Positions 27,446-37,009 of a stretch of DNA of 64,000 nt are shown here, piece after piece. The stretch's first letter is position 1; every line of letters begins with the position of its first letter. Where the stretch lies: positions 992,001 to 1,056,000 of the forward strand of contig NZ_CP107930.1 in the NCBI RefSeq assembly GCF_036021035.1. The letters run 5' to 3'. Under the pieces are notes generated by a model. That model had not been told where the DNA came from. It searched no databases and saw only the letters and a program-made list of their open reading frames with translations. The translations under genes were made by a program, and so were the position numbers. Origin of the DNA: Kineococcus sp. NBC_00420 (GTDB lineage Bacteria; Actinomycetota; Actinomycetes; Actinomycetales; Kineococcaceae).

Positions 27446-28084
27446 TCACCCACCGACGCTGGACGTCCAGGCGAGGAGGTGCGGGGTCGCCTGCAACAGC
27501 GAACCCACGACGACGTGCGCGGCGGCGAGGTCCGCCGCCGGGTGCGACGTCGTCACCGCGACGACCCGCATCCCGGCGGCGCGTCCCGCCTCGATCCCCG
27601 CCGGGGCGTCCTCCACGACGAGGCAGTCCCCCGGCGCGACGCCGAGGAGCCGCGCCGCCAGCAGGTACCCCTCGGGGTCGGGTTTGCCCACGTACACGGC
27701 CGACCCGTCCACCAGCACCGACGGGACCGGCAGCGCCCCCGCCCGCAACCGCGCCCGCACCGTCCCGGCGTCGCCGGAGGTCACGACCGCCCAGCTCCCG
27801 GCCGGGAGCGCGGCCAGCAGCGGCGCGGCGTCGGGGAACACCGGGAAGGCCCCGGGCAGTTCCTCGACGAACTCCCGCAGGCGGGTGTGCTCGGCCACCG
27901 GGTCGAGGTGTGGCGCGACGGCGGCGATGGTGTCGACCGGCCGACGGGCGTGGGTCGCGGCGTGCACGAGAACAGGATCGAGAGCGTGCAGCGCGGACCA
28001 GCGGTCCCAGACGCTGCGGTAGCCCGCGTGGGAGTCCACCAGGACGCCGTCGGCGTCGAAGAGGACCGCCCGGGCAGGGCTCAC
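27446..28084 (-). CDS. HAD-superfamily sugar-phosphate phosphatase
   Basis: A 212-residue HAD-IA phosphatase or beta-phosphoglucomutase-like enzyme. Motif I is [12 protein letters not shown], motif [10 protein letters not shown], the lysine lies in [14 protein letters not shown] and motif III/IV is [17 protein letters not shown] 28084 overlaps the mutM stop (GTGA), so it is read with the housekeeping cluster. It resembles sugar-phosphate phosphatases of the GPP/DOG type, but the substrate is not set by sequence. Confidence 0.88.
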   Translation of the reverse strand: MSPARAVLFDADGVLVDSHAGYRSVWDRWSALHALDPVLVHAATHARRPVDTIAAVAPHLDPVAEHTRLREFVEELPGAFPVFPDAAPLLAALPAGSWAVVTSGDAGTVRARLRAGALPVPSVLVDGSAVYVGKPDPEGYLLAARLLGVAPGDCLVVEDAPAGIEAGRAAGMRVVAVTTSHPAADLAAAHVVVGSLLQATPHLLAWTSSVGG

Positions 28085-29007
28085 CAGTGCGCCGTGCGCG
28101 GGACCGGCTGGCACCCGGGGCAGGAGAACGACGACCGGTTCATGAACGCGTCACGGCGCACCAGCGATCCGCACCGCGGGCATGGCCGGCCCAGCTGCCC
28201 GTAGACGGCCAGCGACCGGTCGAAGTACCCGCTCGCACCGTTCACGTTGACGTACAACGCGTCGAAGCTCGTCCCACCCGCGTCCAGCGCCGCGCTCATC
28301 ACCTCCCGCAATCCCGCCAGCAGCGCGGCGGCCTGGGGCCGGGTGATGGACCGGGTCGGCCGGGCGTAGTGCAGCTTCGCCCGCCACAGCGACTCGTCGG
28401 CGTAGATGTTGCCCACCCCCGAGACGAGGGTCTGGTCCAGCAGGGCCCGCTTCAGCCCGGTCGTCTTCTCCCGCAGGCGCTTCGCGAAGAGGGCGTCGTC
28501 GAAGGCGGGGTCGAGGGGATCGCGGGCGATGTGCGCGACCGGAGCGGGCAGGAACCTCGACCACGAGGCGTCGGAGGACTCCCCGAGCCCACCCAGACCA
28601 CCGTCGGGCGTCCCCACCAGCGGCACGACGGCGACCCCGCCGAACGTCCGCTGGTCGACGAAGCGCAGTTCCTCGCCGTCGTCGTCGAACGTCCACACGG
28701 CACGGAGGTGCTTCTCCGGCGGCGCGTCGGCGGCCTCGACGAGCAGCTGACCGCTCATCCCGAGGTGCACGACCATCGCCTCCTCGGCGTGACCGTCGGC
28801 GTCGGCGAGCGGCAACCAGAGGAACTTCCCGCGGCGCACGGCGTCGGCGACGACGAGGCCGTTGGTGCGGGCGGCGGCGTCCTCCGGCCCGGCGACGTGG
28901 CGACGGATCGCGCGGGCGTTCAGGAACCTCGTGGTCGAGACCGTCCGTCCGAGCACCCAACGGGCCACCCCACGACGAACGACCTCGACCTCGGGGAGTT
29001 CGGGCAC
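28081..29007 (-). CDS. mutM: Formamidopyrimidine-DNA glycosylase
   Basis: Base-excision repair enzyme that removes 8-oxoguanine and Fapy lesions and nicks the strand. After Met removal, the catalytic Pro-Glu start [12 protein letters not shown] is exact. The lysine of [10 protein letters not shown], the H2TH region [17 protein letters not shown] and the C-terminal zinc finger (CPRC, then CPGC after 16 residues) are all intact. 308 residues. GTG 29007 is fixed by the PELPE motif and lies 4 bases after the rnc stop. In related genomes smc usually comes next; here the HAD gene and about 25 kb of other genes intervene. Confidence 0.97.
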   Translation of the reverse strand: MPELPEVEVVRRGVARWVLGRTVSTTRFLNARAIRRHVAGPEDAAARTNGLVVADAVRRGKFLWLPLADADGHAEEAMVVHLGMSGQLLVEAADAPPEKHLRAVWTFDDDGEELRFVDQRTFGGVAVVPLVGTPDGGLGGLGESSDASWSRFLPAPVAHIARDPLDPAFDDALFAKRLREKTTGLKRALLDQTLVSGVGNIYADESLWRAKLHYARPTRSITRPQAAALLAGLREVMSAALDAGGTSFDALYVNVNGASGYFDRSLAVYGQLGRPCPRCGSLVRRDAFMNRSSFSCPGCQPVPRTAHW

Positions 29008-29011
29008 GAGA

Positions 29012-29686
29012 TCAGTGCGCGGCGCGCTGCGCGGCCGCGGCCGTGGCCTCGCGCAACGCCTCGACGGCGGCCGAGGCCGCCTTCTGCTCGGCTTCCTTCT
29101 TGCTGCGTCCCTCACCGTGCCCCAGCGCGGTACCCCCCACCACCGCGTCGGCGGTGAAGTTCTTCGCGTGGTCGGGGCCGGAGTCGGTGATGGCGTAGGA
29201 CGGCACCCCGAGGCCCTCGGCCGCGGTGAGTTCCTGCAACGCCGTCTTCCAGTCCGTCCCGGCCCCGAGACGTTCGGAGGACTCCATGAGCGGCGAGGTC
29301 AGGCGCAGGACGAAGTCCTGGGCGCCGTCCATCCCGACCGAGAGGAACGCCGCCCCGATGACGGCCTCCATGGTGTCGGCCAGGATCGAGTTCTTGTCCC
29401 GGCCGCCGGTGCCGAGCTCGCCCTTGCCGAGACGCACGTGGTCGCCGAGGTCGAGCCCGCGGGCGATGTCCGCGAGGGCGCGGGAGTTCACGACCGCGGC
29501 CCGCAGCTTGGCGAGCCGGCCCTCGGAGACGTCCGCGTAGCGGGTGTAGAGCTCGTGGGTCACCACGAGCCCGAGCACCGAGTCCCCGAGGAACTCGAGG
29601 CGCTCGTTGGTCGGCAACCCGCCCTTCTCGTACGCGTACGAGCGGTGGGTCAGCGCGAGTTCCAGGAGGTCGGCGTCGATCTCCAC
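29012..29686 (-). CDS. rnc: Ribonuclease III (start uncertain, may begin at CTG 29761)
   Basis: Cleaves double-stranded RNA in rRNA and mRNA maturation. The signature [15 protein letters not shown] (about 27-41), the catalytic region [14 protein letters not shown], and a C-terminal dsRNA-binding domain (about 145-215, ending in [13 protein letters not shown]) are intact. The first ATG/GTG/TTG start is GTG 29686, but it has no ribosome site and cuts off the usual N-terminal helix. The frame stays open to CTG 29761 and reads [13 protein letters not shown] before EID, which fits the family. That CTG has AAGGA 8 bases upstream and lies one base past the rpmF stop. It may be the true start. Confidence 0.93.
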   Translation of the reverse strand: MEIDADLLELALTHRSYAYEKGGLPTNERLEFLGDSVLGLVVTHELYTRYADVSEGRLAKLRAAVVNSRALADIARGLDLGDHVRLGKGELGTGGRDKNSILADTMEAVIGAAFLSVGMDGAQDFVLRLTSPLMESSERLGAGTDWKTALQELTAAEGLGVPSYAITDSGPDHAKNFTADAVVGGTALGHGEGRSKKEAEQKAASAAVEALREATAAAAQRAAH

Positions 29687-29762
29687 GCCCAGAGCAGCAG
29701 TCAGCCGGGCGGCGTCACCGACGCCGCCCGGCGTGACTGCGGGCGCCTGCTGAGCGGTCAGC

Positions 29763-29966
29763 TCAGAGGTCCTTGACCTTGCGGCCCTTGTACTCCAGGT
29801 ACAGCGGGGTGCCGGCGGAGTCGGTGACGACCCGGGCGGTGTGCGGACGCGAGTACGCGACCTGGCCGCGCACGTTGCTGCGGACCAGCGTCTCTTCGGT
29901 CGCCTTCCACTGCGAACGGCGGGCGCGGGTGTTGCTGCGGGACATCTTCCGCTTCGGGACTGCCAC
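29763..29966 (-). CDS. rpmF: 50S ribosomal protein L32 (cysteine-free form)
   Basis: Small ribosomal protein beginning [20 protein letters not shown], which is diagnostic. The 67 residues contain no cysteine, so it is the zinc-independent form without the CxxC pairs seen in many bacteria. It lies 2 bases after the DUF177 gene and just before rnc, the standard DUF177-rpmF-rnc order. Confidence 0.96.
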   Translation of the reverse strand: MAVPKRKMSRSNTRARRSQWKATEETLVRSNVRGQVAYSRPHTARVVTDSAGTPLYLEYKGRKVKDL

Positions 29967-29968
29967 GA

Positions 29969-30562
29969 TCAGCTCTTCTCTCTGGTTCCGGACGGGGAGT
30001 CGTCACTGCTCTCGAGCAGGGACTGCAAAGCGGCCCACCGGGGGTCCGCCGGTTCTTCGGTGAGCGGCGCCTGCTCGGAGACACCGATCTCGTAGTCCTG
30101 CTGGCAGGGGCCGTCGCACACGGGCTGGAACGGCAGTTCCAGCACGATCGCGTCACGGACCGCGGGTTCGAGGTCGACGAGCTCGCCCTGGGCGACCTCA
30201 CGGATCTCGTCCTCGTCGTCCGCCAGCTCCAGCGGCTTCTTGCCGGGGTAGGCGAACAGCTCCTGCACCGTGACCTCGAGGTCCTGCGTCACCTCGGCGA
30301 GGCAACGACCGCACTCCCCGACGGCGGTGCCACGGACGGTGCCCGAGACGAGCACACCCTCCATGACGGCTTCCAGCCGCAGGTCGAGTTCGAGGTCGGC
30401 TCCCTCGGGGACACCGATGACGGCGATCCCGAGTTCGGCCGGTGCCGGGACGGTGCGCTGCAGGGTGCGCATCGTGCCGGGCCGACGGCCCAGGTCGTGC
30501 GTGGACAGCACGAGCGGAGCGTTCGGGTCCAGCTGACCTTCGTGCACCTTCTGCTTGCTCAC
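29969..30562 (-). CDS. DUF177 / YceD family protein
   Basis: A 197-residue protein of the YceD family, which is encoded next to rpmF in most bacteria and is linked to 23S rRNA or large-subunit assembly. Conserved cysteines appear as [10 protein letters not shown] and [11 protein letters not shown], likely a metal site. The C-terminus ends in [13 protein letters not shown], typical of the family. GTG 30562 is chosen because CGGAGG lies 7 bases upstream. An upstream GTG (30568) falls inside that ribosome site. Confidence 0.9.
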   Translation of the reverse strand: MSKQKVHEGQLDPNAPLVLSTHDLGRRPGTMRTLQRTVPAPAELGIAVIGVPEGADLELDLRLEAVMEGVLVSGTVRGTAVGECGRCLAEVTQDLEVTVQELFAYPGKKPLELADDEDEIREVAQGELVDLEPAVRDAIVLELPFQPVCDGPCQQDYEIGVSEQAPLTEEPADPRWAALQSLLESSDDSPSGTREKS

Positions 30563-30683
30563 GTCCACACCTCCGCTGGAACTCGATCGACACACCACAA
30601 GACCCCGTCGCTGGTGGCAGAACCACACGCGCCGAGGTCGCCCCCAAGGGTAACCGAGGGTGTGCCCTGCGACCCAATCGTGC

Positions 30684-31202
30684 TCAGGACGACGTGCTCT
30701 CGTCCTCGGAGGTCTCCGACGACGTCGCGGTGGCCCCCTCGGGGACCTCGTCCTCGCCCCCGCGGACCTTCAGCCGGTCGCGTCCACGGTGGGCCTGCTG
30801 CTTGAGCCGGTCCAGCTCCTCTTCGAAGTCGGAGAGCTTGCGGTCGACCCACGCGTCGGCGTCGACCCGCAGGCGCTTGGCCTCGTCGCGGGCGGACAGG
30901 ACGATGTGGTCGGCGCGTTCGCGCGAGGCCTTCGTGACGGCCTGCGCGTCCACGAGCTCCTCGGCCCGCTCGCGGGCCTGCGCGAGCACCTGGTCGGCGT
31001 CGGACCGGGCGGCCGCGAGGACCTCGTCGCGCTGGGCCAGGACGTCACCGGCCTGCTGGACCTCGGCCGGCAGCAGCCGGCGCACCTCCGAGACCAGGGC
31101 GAGCAGCTGCTCGCGGTCGACCATCACCGACGACGACAGCGGGACCCCGCGCGCTCCCGACACGAGCGCGGCGAGCTCGCCGAGCTTCTCGTGCACCTCC
31201 AC
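30684..31202 (-). CDS. DivIVA-like coiled-coil protein
   Basis: A 172-residue soluble protein, mostly helical. The start (VEVHEKLGELAALVSGAR, then MVDREQLLALVSEVRRLLP) and the middle (AARSDADQVLAQARERAEEL, ERADHIVLSARDEAKRL) show heptad repeats, and the tail is acidic and Ser/Thr-rich. It resembles a small DivIVA/cell-division-initiation type protein found between coaD and DUF177 in other actinobacteria. The role is not established; a scaffold function is inferred. GTG 31202 with AAAGG 8 bases upstream is the chosen start; other GTG codons lie 6 bases either side. Confidence 0.8.
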   Translation of the reverse strand: MEVHEKLGELAALVSGARGVPLSSSVMVDREQLLALVSEVRRLLPAEVQQAGDVLAQRDEVLAAARSDADQVLAQARERAEELVDAQAVTKASRERADHIVLSARDEAKRLRVDADAWVDRKLSDFEEELDRLKQQAHRGRDRLKVRGGEDEVPEGATATSSETSEDESTSS

Positions 31203-31248
31203 AGCCACAGCCTTTCGTTGCTTCTCAGCGTTCTCAGGACGTTCGTCC

Positions 31249-31764
31249 TCAGGGACGTCCCGGGTCCGCATTCTCCCCCAGCCGGGCGACCAACGCGGTG
31301 CGCACCGCCGCAGGCACCAGACCGGAGACGTCGCCGCCGTAGCGGGCGACCTCCTTGACCAGCGAGCTCGACACGTGCTGGACGCGCGGGTCACCCACCA
31401 GGAACACCGTCTCCACGTCGGCCAGGTGCCGGTTCATCAGCGCCATCGGCAGCTCGTAGGCGTAGTCGCCGCTACCGCGCAGGCCCTTCACCACGACCGG
31501 GGCGCCGAGGCGGCGGCAGTGGTCGACGAGGAGCCCGTCGGCGAACTCCTCGACGAGCACGCGCTCGGCCCGCGGGTCACCGGTCTCCTCCAGCGCGGCC
31601 CGCACGAGCTCCACCCGCTCCGGACCGCTGAACAGGCCACGCTTGGAGGGGTTCACCGCGACACCGGCGTAGACGGTGTCGAACATCCCCGCCGCTCGCA
31701 GCAGGACGTCCACGTGCCCCAGGGTCACGGGGTCGAAACTGCCCGGGCACACGCAACGGCTCAC
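31249..31764 (-). CDS. coaD: Phosphopantetheine adenylyltransferase
   Basis: Fourth step of coenzyme A synthesis: 4'-phosphopantetheine plus ATP to dephospho-CoA. The nucleotidyltransferase start CVCPGSFDPVTLGHVDVLLR carries the TxGH motif. The RG-S region (VKGLRGSGDYAYELPMALMN) and the C-terminal HVSSSLVKEVARYGGD are diagnostic. 171 residues, normal length. GTG 31764 sits 11 bases after the rsmD stop, matching the usual rsmD-coaD pair. Confidence 0.96.
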   Translation of the reverse strand: MSRCVCPGSFDPVTLGHVDVLLRAAGMFDTVYAGVAVNPSKRGLFSGPERVELVRAALEETGDPRAERVLVEEFADGLLVDHCRRLGAPVVVKGLRGSGDYAYELPMALMNRHLADVETVFLVGDPRVQHVSSSLVKEVARYGGDVSGLVPAAVRTALVARLGENADPGRP

Positions 31765-31775
31765 GGGACCCGACG

Positions 31776-32333
31776 CTAACAGCGCGCCGTCCACACGCTG
31801 GTCTCCCCGTACTTGCGCTGCCGCACGTCGCTGAAGTCCCCCGGCCAGACCGGCTCGGCGGTGCGCGAGGACCGCTCCACCACGACCGTCGCCGCCGGTG
31901 CCAGCAGGGGCACGAGAGTGCCCAGCACGGTGGCCACCTCGCTCGACTCGACGGCGTAGGGGGGATCGAGGAACACCAGGTCCCAGCCGCCCTCGAGCGC
32001 GGCGCCGGGCGAGGCGAGGAACCTCTCCACCCGCTCGGCCACCACGGTGACCCCGGGCAGCCCGACCGCCGCGACGTTGGCCCGCGCGGTCTGGGCGGCC
32101 GCCCGCGCGGCCTCGACGAGGACGACCCGCGTCGCACCGCGACTGGCCGCCTCCAGCCCGAGCGCGCCGGAACCGGCGTAGAGGTCGAGCACCCGGGCCC
32201 CCTCGAGGACGTCGGCGGCGTCGAGGGCCGAGAACACCGCCTCGCGGACCCGGTCGCTGGTCGGGCGGGTCGTCTCCCCCGGCGGGACCTTCAGCCGTCG
32301 TCCGCCGGCGGTCCCGGCGATGAGCCGGGTCAC
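31776..32333 (-). CDS. rsmD: 16S rRNA (guanine-966-N2)-methyltransferase
   Basis: SAM-dependent methyltransferase that modifies G966 of 16S rRNA in the small subunit. Seen: start RLIAGTAGGRRLKVPPG, the TRPTSDRVREAVFSAL segment, SAM motif VLDLYAGSGALGLEAASRGA and catalytic DPPY (LVFLDPPYAVES). 185 residues. GTG 32333 is fixed by the conserved RLIAG start. It is followed by coaD and preceded by the ABC-associated membrane protein gene, whose stop is 10 bases upstream. Confidence 0.96.
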   Translation of the reverse strand: MTRLIAGTAGGRRLKVPPGETTRPTSDRVREAVFSALDAADVLEGARVLDLYAGSGALGLEAASRGATRVVLVEAARAAAQTARANVAAVGLPGVTVVAERVERFLASPGAALEGGWDLVFLDPPYAVESSEVATVLGTLVPLLAPAATVVVERSSRTAEPVWPGDFSDVRQRKYGETSVWTARC

Positions 32334-32343
32334 GAGGACCCGC

Positions 32344-33999
32344 TCACGAGATCTTCCGAGCACGGTGCGCGGCGTAGGCCCAGCCGATGCCGAACGCGGC
32401 CAGCGTCGCCGCGAGCTGGCCCAGCAGTAGCCAGTCGAAGGCGGCGCGCGAGAGCACGGCCAGCAGCACCGGCACGCTGACCAGGACCGCGAGGTCGGGA
32501 CCGGTCGTCGTCGCGGCGGCCGCCCCGGGCGGCAACCCGCCCATCGCGGTGGAGATCACCGGGCCGGACAGGTCCGGGTCCGGCCGGACGGCGCCCCGCA
32601 GCCCCGCGGCGGCGAACCCCGGCCCGGCGAGGGCCCCCAGCAGCGCCCAGGACCACCACGCCGTGCCCTGCGTCTCCCCGTGCAGCAGACCGGAGGTGGT
32701 GACGGCCAGCGGCACGGCGACCGCCCCCCACACCGCCATCAGCGCGGCGACGGGGATCCACCGGGCGAGGGCGATGTTCGTCGCCGAGATCGGCAGCGTG
32801 CGCGCGGCCGCCGGGGCCAGCGCGAGCCCGCGGGCCGGTTCGGACAGCGTCGTCGCCGCGGCGTACCCCGCGATCCAGATGAGCAGCGCCGCGACCGCGC
32901 GGTGCGCGGAGGTCCCCGCGGCCAGCACGAACGGCACGAGCGCGAGCACGCCGGCGGTCACCAACCGGCGGGGCTGGCGACGCAGCAGGACGAGGTCGGC
33001 GGCGATGACGGCCCGGACCGGACCGGTGACGCGCTCGAACCGGGCCCGGCGGCGCACCCGGCCACCGGAGTCCGCCGAGAGGGCGCGACCCATCTCGCGG
33101 ATGTCGAACTGCAGGACCGAGGACGTCAGGCGTTCCAGCCGGGACGCACCGCGCCGCAGCGACGGCGAGGGGATCTCGCCCACCGACGACCACGCCGGGC
33201 GACCGACCAGGACGAGGGCGACCAGCGCACCCACCCCGACGACGACCGCCGGGACGACGACCGTCCGCGGGTGCACCGCGTCCACCGAGATCCCCACCAC
33301 GGCCGAGGCCGCCAGGGCCAGGACCAGTCCGACGCCGATCCCGTCGAGGACCCGCCCCACCCGCAGCAGCGCCTCGACCCCGGCGCCGACGGCCGGTCGC
33401 ACGACGAGGGCGTAGCCCGCCGCGGCGACGCCCGCCCCGACGGCGAACCCGCCGAGGAGCCCACCGGTGACGGTGCTGCCGCTGAGGTCGCCCGCCACCC
33501 CGAAGGCCACCGAGGAGCTCCACGCCGTGAACAGCCCGCCCGCGAGCGCCGTGCCCAGGGCCCGGTTGCGCACGACGGGTCGCAGCAGGTCGGCGCGCGG
33601 CACGGGCAGCGGGGTCCACCAGGTGGTGGGGGCGGTGGCGAGGCTGACGGGCCCGAGGCGGCACCAGGCGGCGAGGCCGAAGGCGATGACGCTGCAGGAC
33701 AGGCCGACCGAGAGCAGGACGGCGGAGGTCTGGGGCAGCCAACCCGGCCCGTCGCCGCTGGTGGCCAGGCCGCTGCGGAGGGCGTTGCGCAGTCCTCCGC
33801 TGCCCCCGAGCAGCAGCAGGAACGCGATGCCGACCTGCAGGACGACGGTGTAGGTGTCGGTGAAGGTGGCCCGCAGACCGCGGGCGGCCTTGGAGGGGGC
33901 GGCCTCGTCGAGGAGTTCGCGGCGGGTCGGGTAGGGCTGGTCGGCGAACGGCCCGACGAGCTCCGGCCAGGGTTCGACCTCGGGTTCGACGTCCGTCAT
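32344..33999 (-). CDS. Large multi-span membrane protein of an ABC transporter (DUF6297-like)
   Basis: A 551-residue protein with about 12 hydrophobic segments and no enzyme motif. It begins with an acidic soluble stretch, then alternates Leu/Val/Ala-rich helices and basic loops (MGRALSADSGGRVRRRARFE between the halves). The ATG overlaps the stop of the ABC ATPase gene (ATGA), so the two form a transporter or membrane-remodelling pair. The family label is from memory. Substrate and direction unknown; an exporter is likelier since there is no binding protein. Confidence 0.75.
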   Translation of the reverse strand: MTDVEPEVEPWPELVGPFADQPYPTRRELLDEAAPSKAARGLRATFTDTYTVVLQVGIAFLLLLGGSGGLRNALRSGLATSGDGPGWLPQTSAVLLSVGLSCSVIAFGLAAWCRLGPVSLATAPTTWWTPLPVPRADLLRPVVRNRALGTALAGGLFTAWSSSVAFGVAGDLSGSTVTGGLLGGFAVGAGVAAAGYALVVRPAVGAGVEALLRVGRVLDGIGVGLVLALAASAVVGISVDAVHPRTVVVPAVVVGVGALVALVLVGRPAWSSVGEIPSPSLRRGASRLERLTSSVLQFDIREMGRALSADSGGRVRRRARFERVTGPVRAVIAADLVLLRRQPRRLVTAGVLALVPFVLAAGTSAHRAVAALLIWIAGYAAATTLSEPARGLALAPAAARTLPISATNIALARWIPVAALMAVWGAVAVPLAVTTSGLLHGETQGTAWWSWALLGALAGPGFAAAGLRGAVRPDPDLSGPVISTAMGGLPPGAAAATTTGPDLAVLVSVPVLLAVLSRAAFDWLLLGQLAATLAAFGIGWAYAAHRARKIS

Positions 34000-34706
34000 C
34001 GCACGGGTTCGCTGACGATCCGCGCGGCCTCGTCGGCGTCCACGACGCGGCACGCGTCGTCGTCGATGACGACGGCGCGGGTCGCGAGCGCCCGGAGCAG
34101 GACGACGTCGTGGGTGGCGAGGACGAGGGCGGTCCCGGCGTCGCGTTCGGCGACGAGCCGTTCCGCGAGCGCCTCGCGCCCGGTGGGGTCGAGGCGCTGC
34201 TCGGGTTCGTCGAGCAGCAGGACGGAGCGGGGGCGGACGAGGGCGGCGGCGAGGAGGAGTCGTCGCTTCTGCCCGCTGGAGAGCGACCCGGGGAGCTGGT
34301 CGGCGGCGCCGGTGAGGCGTTGCGCCTCGAGTTCGGCGTCGACGACGGCGACGACGTCGCGGACCCCGTGCCCGCGGGCGACGAGCTCGAGGTGCTCGGC
34401 CACGGAGAGTTCCGCGAACCAGGCGTCCTCGTCGAAGACGGAGGCGACCTCGCGGCGGAACTGCGCGGAGCGTTCGTCGACGGCCTGCCCCCGCAGGGTC
34501 ACCTTGCCGCTCAACGGCTTCAGCAGACCGGCGACGGCGCGCAGGACGGTGGACTTGCCGGCGCCGTTGGCCCCGACGAGGCAGAGCGCCTCGCCCGCGG
34601 CGACGTCGACGGTGACGGGGGCGCACACGGGTTCGCCGTAGCCGACCCGCAGTCCCTCCAGGGCCAGGACGACCTGGCGGGCGGGACGGGGCTTCTTCTT
34701 GCTCAC
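33996..34706 (-). CDS. ABC transporter ATPase
   Basis: A 236-residue ATPase. Walker A GANGAGKS, signature LSSGQKRR, Walker [13 protein letters not shown] and H-loop ATHD are all intact. The Q-loop region ([12 protein letters not shown]) has no clear Gln. The GTG start overlaps the recG stop and its own stop overlaps the membrane protein start, so recG, this gene and the permease are chained. Probably an exporter ATPase of unknown substrate. Confidence 0.9.
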   Translation of the reverse strand: MSKKKPRPARQVVLALEGLRVGYGEPVCAPVTVDVAAGEALCLVGANGAGKSTVLRAVAGLLKPLSGKVTLRGQAVDERSAQFRREVASVFDEDAWFAELSVAEHLELVARGHGVRDVVAVVDAELEAQRLTGAADQLPGSLSSGQKRRLLLAAALVRPRSVLLLDEPEQRLDPTGREALAERLVAERDAGTALVLATHDVVLLRALATRAVVIDDDACRVVDADEAARIVSEPVR

Positions 34707-37000
34707 ACGCGCTCCAGGAAGGCTTCGGTGTCACCGCTGACCCGGGCCGCGACGGCCGCGGCGAGGGGGCGGGCTCGGGACAGGTCGGGGTCGGCGGCCA
34801 CGAGGGTCACCGCGGCGGCGCGGGCGTGCGCGATGAGGTCGGCGTCGCGCAGGACCCCGAGCAGCTGCAGGGAGCTGCGCTCCCCGGACTGCGCGGCGCC
34901 CAGGACGTCGCCCTCGCGGCGCTGCTCGAGGTCGAGGCGGGCCAGTTCGAACCCGTCGCGGGTGCGGGCGAGGGCGGCGAGGCGTTGTCCGGCCGGGGAC
35001 GCCTCGGAGGCGCCGGAGAGCAGCAGGCAGGTGCCGGGCAACCCGCCGCGGCCGATGCGCCCGCGCAGCTGGTGCAGCTGGGAGATGCCGAAGCGGTCCG
35101 CGTCGACGACGACCATGACGCTGGCGTTGGGCACGTCGACCCCGACCTCGACGACGGTCGTGGCGACGACGACGTCGAGGTCGCCGCCGGAGAACCGGCT
35201 CATGACGTCGTCCTTCTCGCCCGGGGTGAGCCGGCCGTGCAGGACCTCGGTGCGCAGGCCCGCGGTCGCGGGGTGGTTGCGGACGATCTCGACGACCTGG
35301 CTGACGGCGGCCGCGGGCCGGGGTTTGGGCCGGCCGGGCTTCCCCCCTGGTGTCGAGCGCCGACCCCGGGGTTCGTCCTCGGGCGGTGGTTCTTCGAACT
35401 CCTCGGGCTCTCTGGGGTCCCCCGGCTCCGGTGGGGTCCCGTCCTCGCCGCCCTCGTCGTCGGTGTCGATGCGGGCGCAGACGACGTAGGACTGGCGCCC
35501 GAGGGCGGCCTCCTCGGCGATCCGCTGCCAGGTGCGGTCGATCCAGGCGGGCTTGTCCTGGGGGACGACGACGGTCTGCACGTCGGCCCGGCCGGGTGGG
35601 AGTTCGGTGAGCACCGAGGTCTCGAGGTCGCCGAACAGCGTCATGGCCACGGTCCGCGGGATGGGGGTGGCGGTCATGACCAGCAGGTGCGGGACGCCGT
35701 TGCCCTTGGCCCGCAGCGCGTCGCGCTGCTCGACCCCGAAGCGGTGCTGCTCGTCGACGACGACCAGGCCGAGGTCGGCGAACTGGACGTGCTCCTGCAG
35801 CAGGGCGTGGGTCCCGATGACGATCCCGGCCTCCCCGCTCGCGGCGGCGAGCAGCGTCTCGCGGCGGGCCGCGGCACCCATCGAGCCGGTGAGCAGGACC
35901 ACCCTGGTGGCCCGGGGGTCCGCGTCGAAGGTCCCGGCCCCGGCGAGGTCGCCCAGCATCGCGGTGATGCTCCGCAGGTGCTGCGCCGCGAGCACCTCCG
36001 TCGGGGCCAGCAGCGCGGCCTGTCCCCCGCCGTCGACGACGGCGAGCATGGCGCGCAGCGCGACGAGGGTCTTGCCGGAGCCGACGTCACCCTGCAGCAG
36101 CCGCTGCATGGGGTGGGGTTTCGCGAGGTCGACGGCGAGCTCCTCGCCGACGAGGCGCTGGGAGCCGGTGAGCGGGAAGGGCAGCCGCTCGTCGAAGGCG
36201 GCGGCGATCCCGTCCGGGGAGGCCGTGCGGGCGATGGCCCGCTGGTGGGCGGTGGAGGCCCGGCGCAGGGCCAGTGCCGTCTGCAGGACGAAGGCCTCCT
36301 CGTAGCGCAGCCGGTGCCGGCCGGCCTCGAGCTCGGCCTCGTCACGGGGGGCGTGCACGGCCCGCAGTGCGGCGACGGGGTCGAGCAGGTCCGCGTCGGC
36401 GACGACCGCGGGCGGCAGGAACTCCGGCAGCTGGCCGTCGAGGCCGTCCAGGACCTGGGTGACGCACTGCCGGATCAGCCAGTTGGGGGCCGTCTTCGAG
36501 GCGGGGTACAGCGGGATCGGACGGGCCACGGTGCCCGCGCCCTCGGCGGGGTCCTCGAGCACCTCGTAGTCGGGGTGGGAGAGCTGCCACACCTCCTGGA
36601 ACTTCCCGACCTTGCCCGAGGCGAGGACGAGGCGGCCGGGGACGAGGTCGTCCTTCTGGTGCTGGAACTGCCCGGCGAACTTCGCGAAGAACGTCATGGT
36701 CAGGGTGTCGCGGCCGTCGCCCAGGGTCACGACCAGGCGCACGCCGTCCCGGGCGCGCATGCGCTGCGGGTCCCCGTAGTGGGTGACCTGGGCCAGGATC
36801 GTCGCGTTCTCGCCCTCGACGAGGTCGCGGATGGGGGTCAGCGAGCCGCGGTCGGCGTAGCGGCGCGGCAGGTGCCACAGCAGGTCCCGCACGGTCTCCA
36901 GCCCGAGACCCTCGGACAGGAACTTGGCGGGGTTGGCCTTCTTGCTGTTGCCCTTCCCCCGCGGCAGCCGGCTGGACAGGGGTGCGTCCAGGTCGTCCAC
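34703..37000 (-). CDS. recG: ATP-dependent DNA helicase RecG
   Basis: Branch-migration helicase that remodels stalled forks and Holliday junctions. 765 residues: N-terminal wedge/OB domain (about 20-220), helicase motif I GDVGSGKT, motif II DEQH ([10 protein letters not shown]), motif [12 protein letters not shown], motif [17 protein letters not shown] and QLRGRIGRG. An acidic and Pro-rich insert of about 50 residues ([17 protein letters not shown] and following) separates the two RecA-like lobes. It is longer than I expect for the family. ATG... start reads [13 protein letters not shown] at 37000. Cluster order recG-ABC-rsmD. Confidence 0.96.
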   Translation of the reverse strand: MDDLDAPLSSRLPRGKGNSKKANPAKFLSEGLGLETVRDLLWHLPRRYADRGSLTPIRDLVEGENATILAQVTHYGDPQRMRARDGVRLVVTLGDGRDTLTMTFFAKFAGQFQHQKDDLVPGRLVLASGKVGKFQEVWQLSHPDYEVLEDPAEGAGTVARPIPLYPASKTAPNWLIRQCVTQVLDGLDGQLPEFLPPAVVADADLLDPVAALRAVHAPRDEAELEAGRHRLRYEEAFVLQTALALRRASTAHQRAIARTASPDGIAAAFDERLPFPLTGSQRLVGEELAVDLAKPHPMQRLLQGDVGSGKTLVALRAMLAVVDGGGQAALLAPTEVLAAQHLRSITAMLGDLAGAGTFDADPRATRVVLLTGSMGAAARRETLLAAASGEAGIVIGTHALLQEHVQFADLGLVVVDEQHRFGVEQRDALRAKGNGVPHLLVMTATPIPRTVAMTLFGDLETSVLTELPPGRADVQTVVVPQDKPAWIDRTWQRIAEEAALGRQSYVVCARIDTDDEGGEDGTPPEPGDPREPEEFEEPPPEDEPRGRRSTPGGKPGRPKPRPAAAVSQVVEIVRNHPATAGLRTEVLHGRLTPGEKDDVMSRFSGGDLDVVVATTVVEVGVDVPNASVMVVVDADRFGISQLHQLRGRIGRGGLPGTCLLLSGASEASPAGQRLAALARTRDGFELARLDLEQRREGDVLGAAQSGERSSLQLLGVLRDADLIAHARAAAVTLVAADPDLSRARPLAAAVAARVSGDTEAFLERV

Positions 37001-37009
37001 GCGGGCAGG

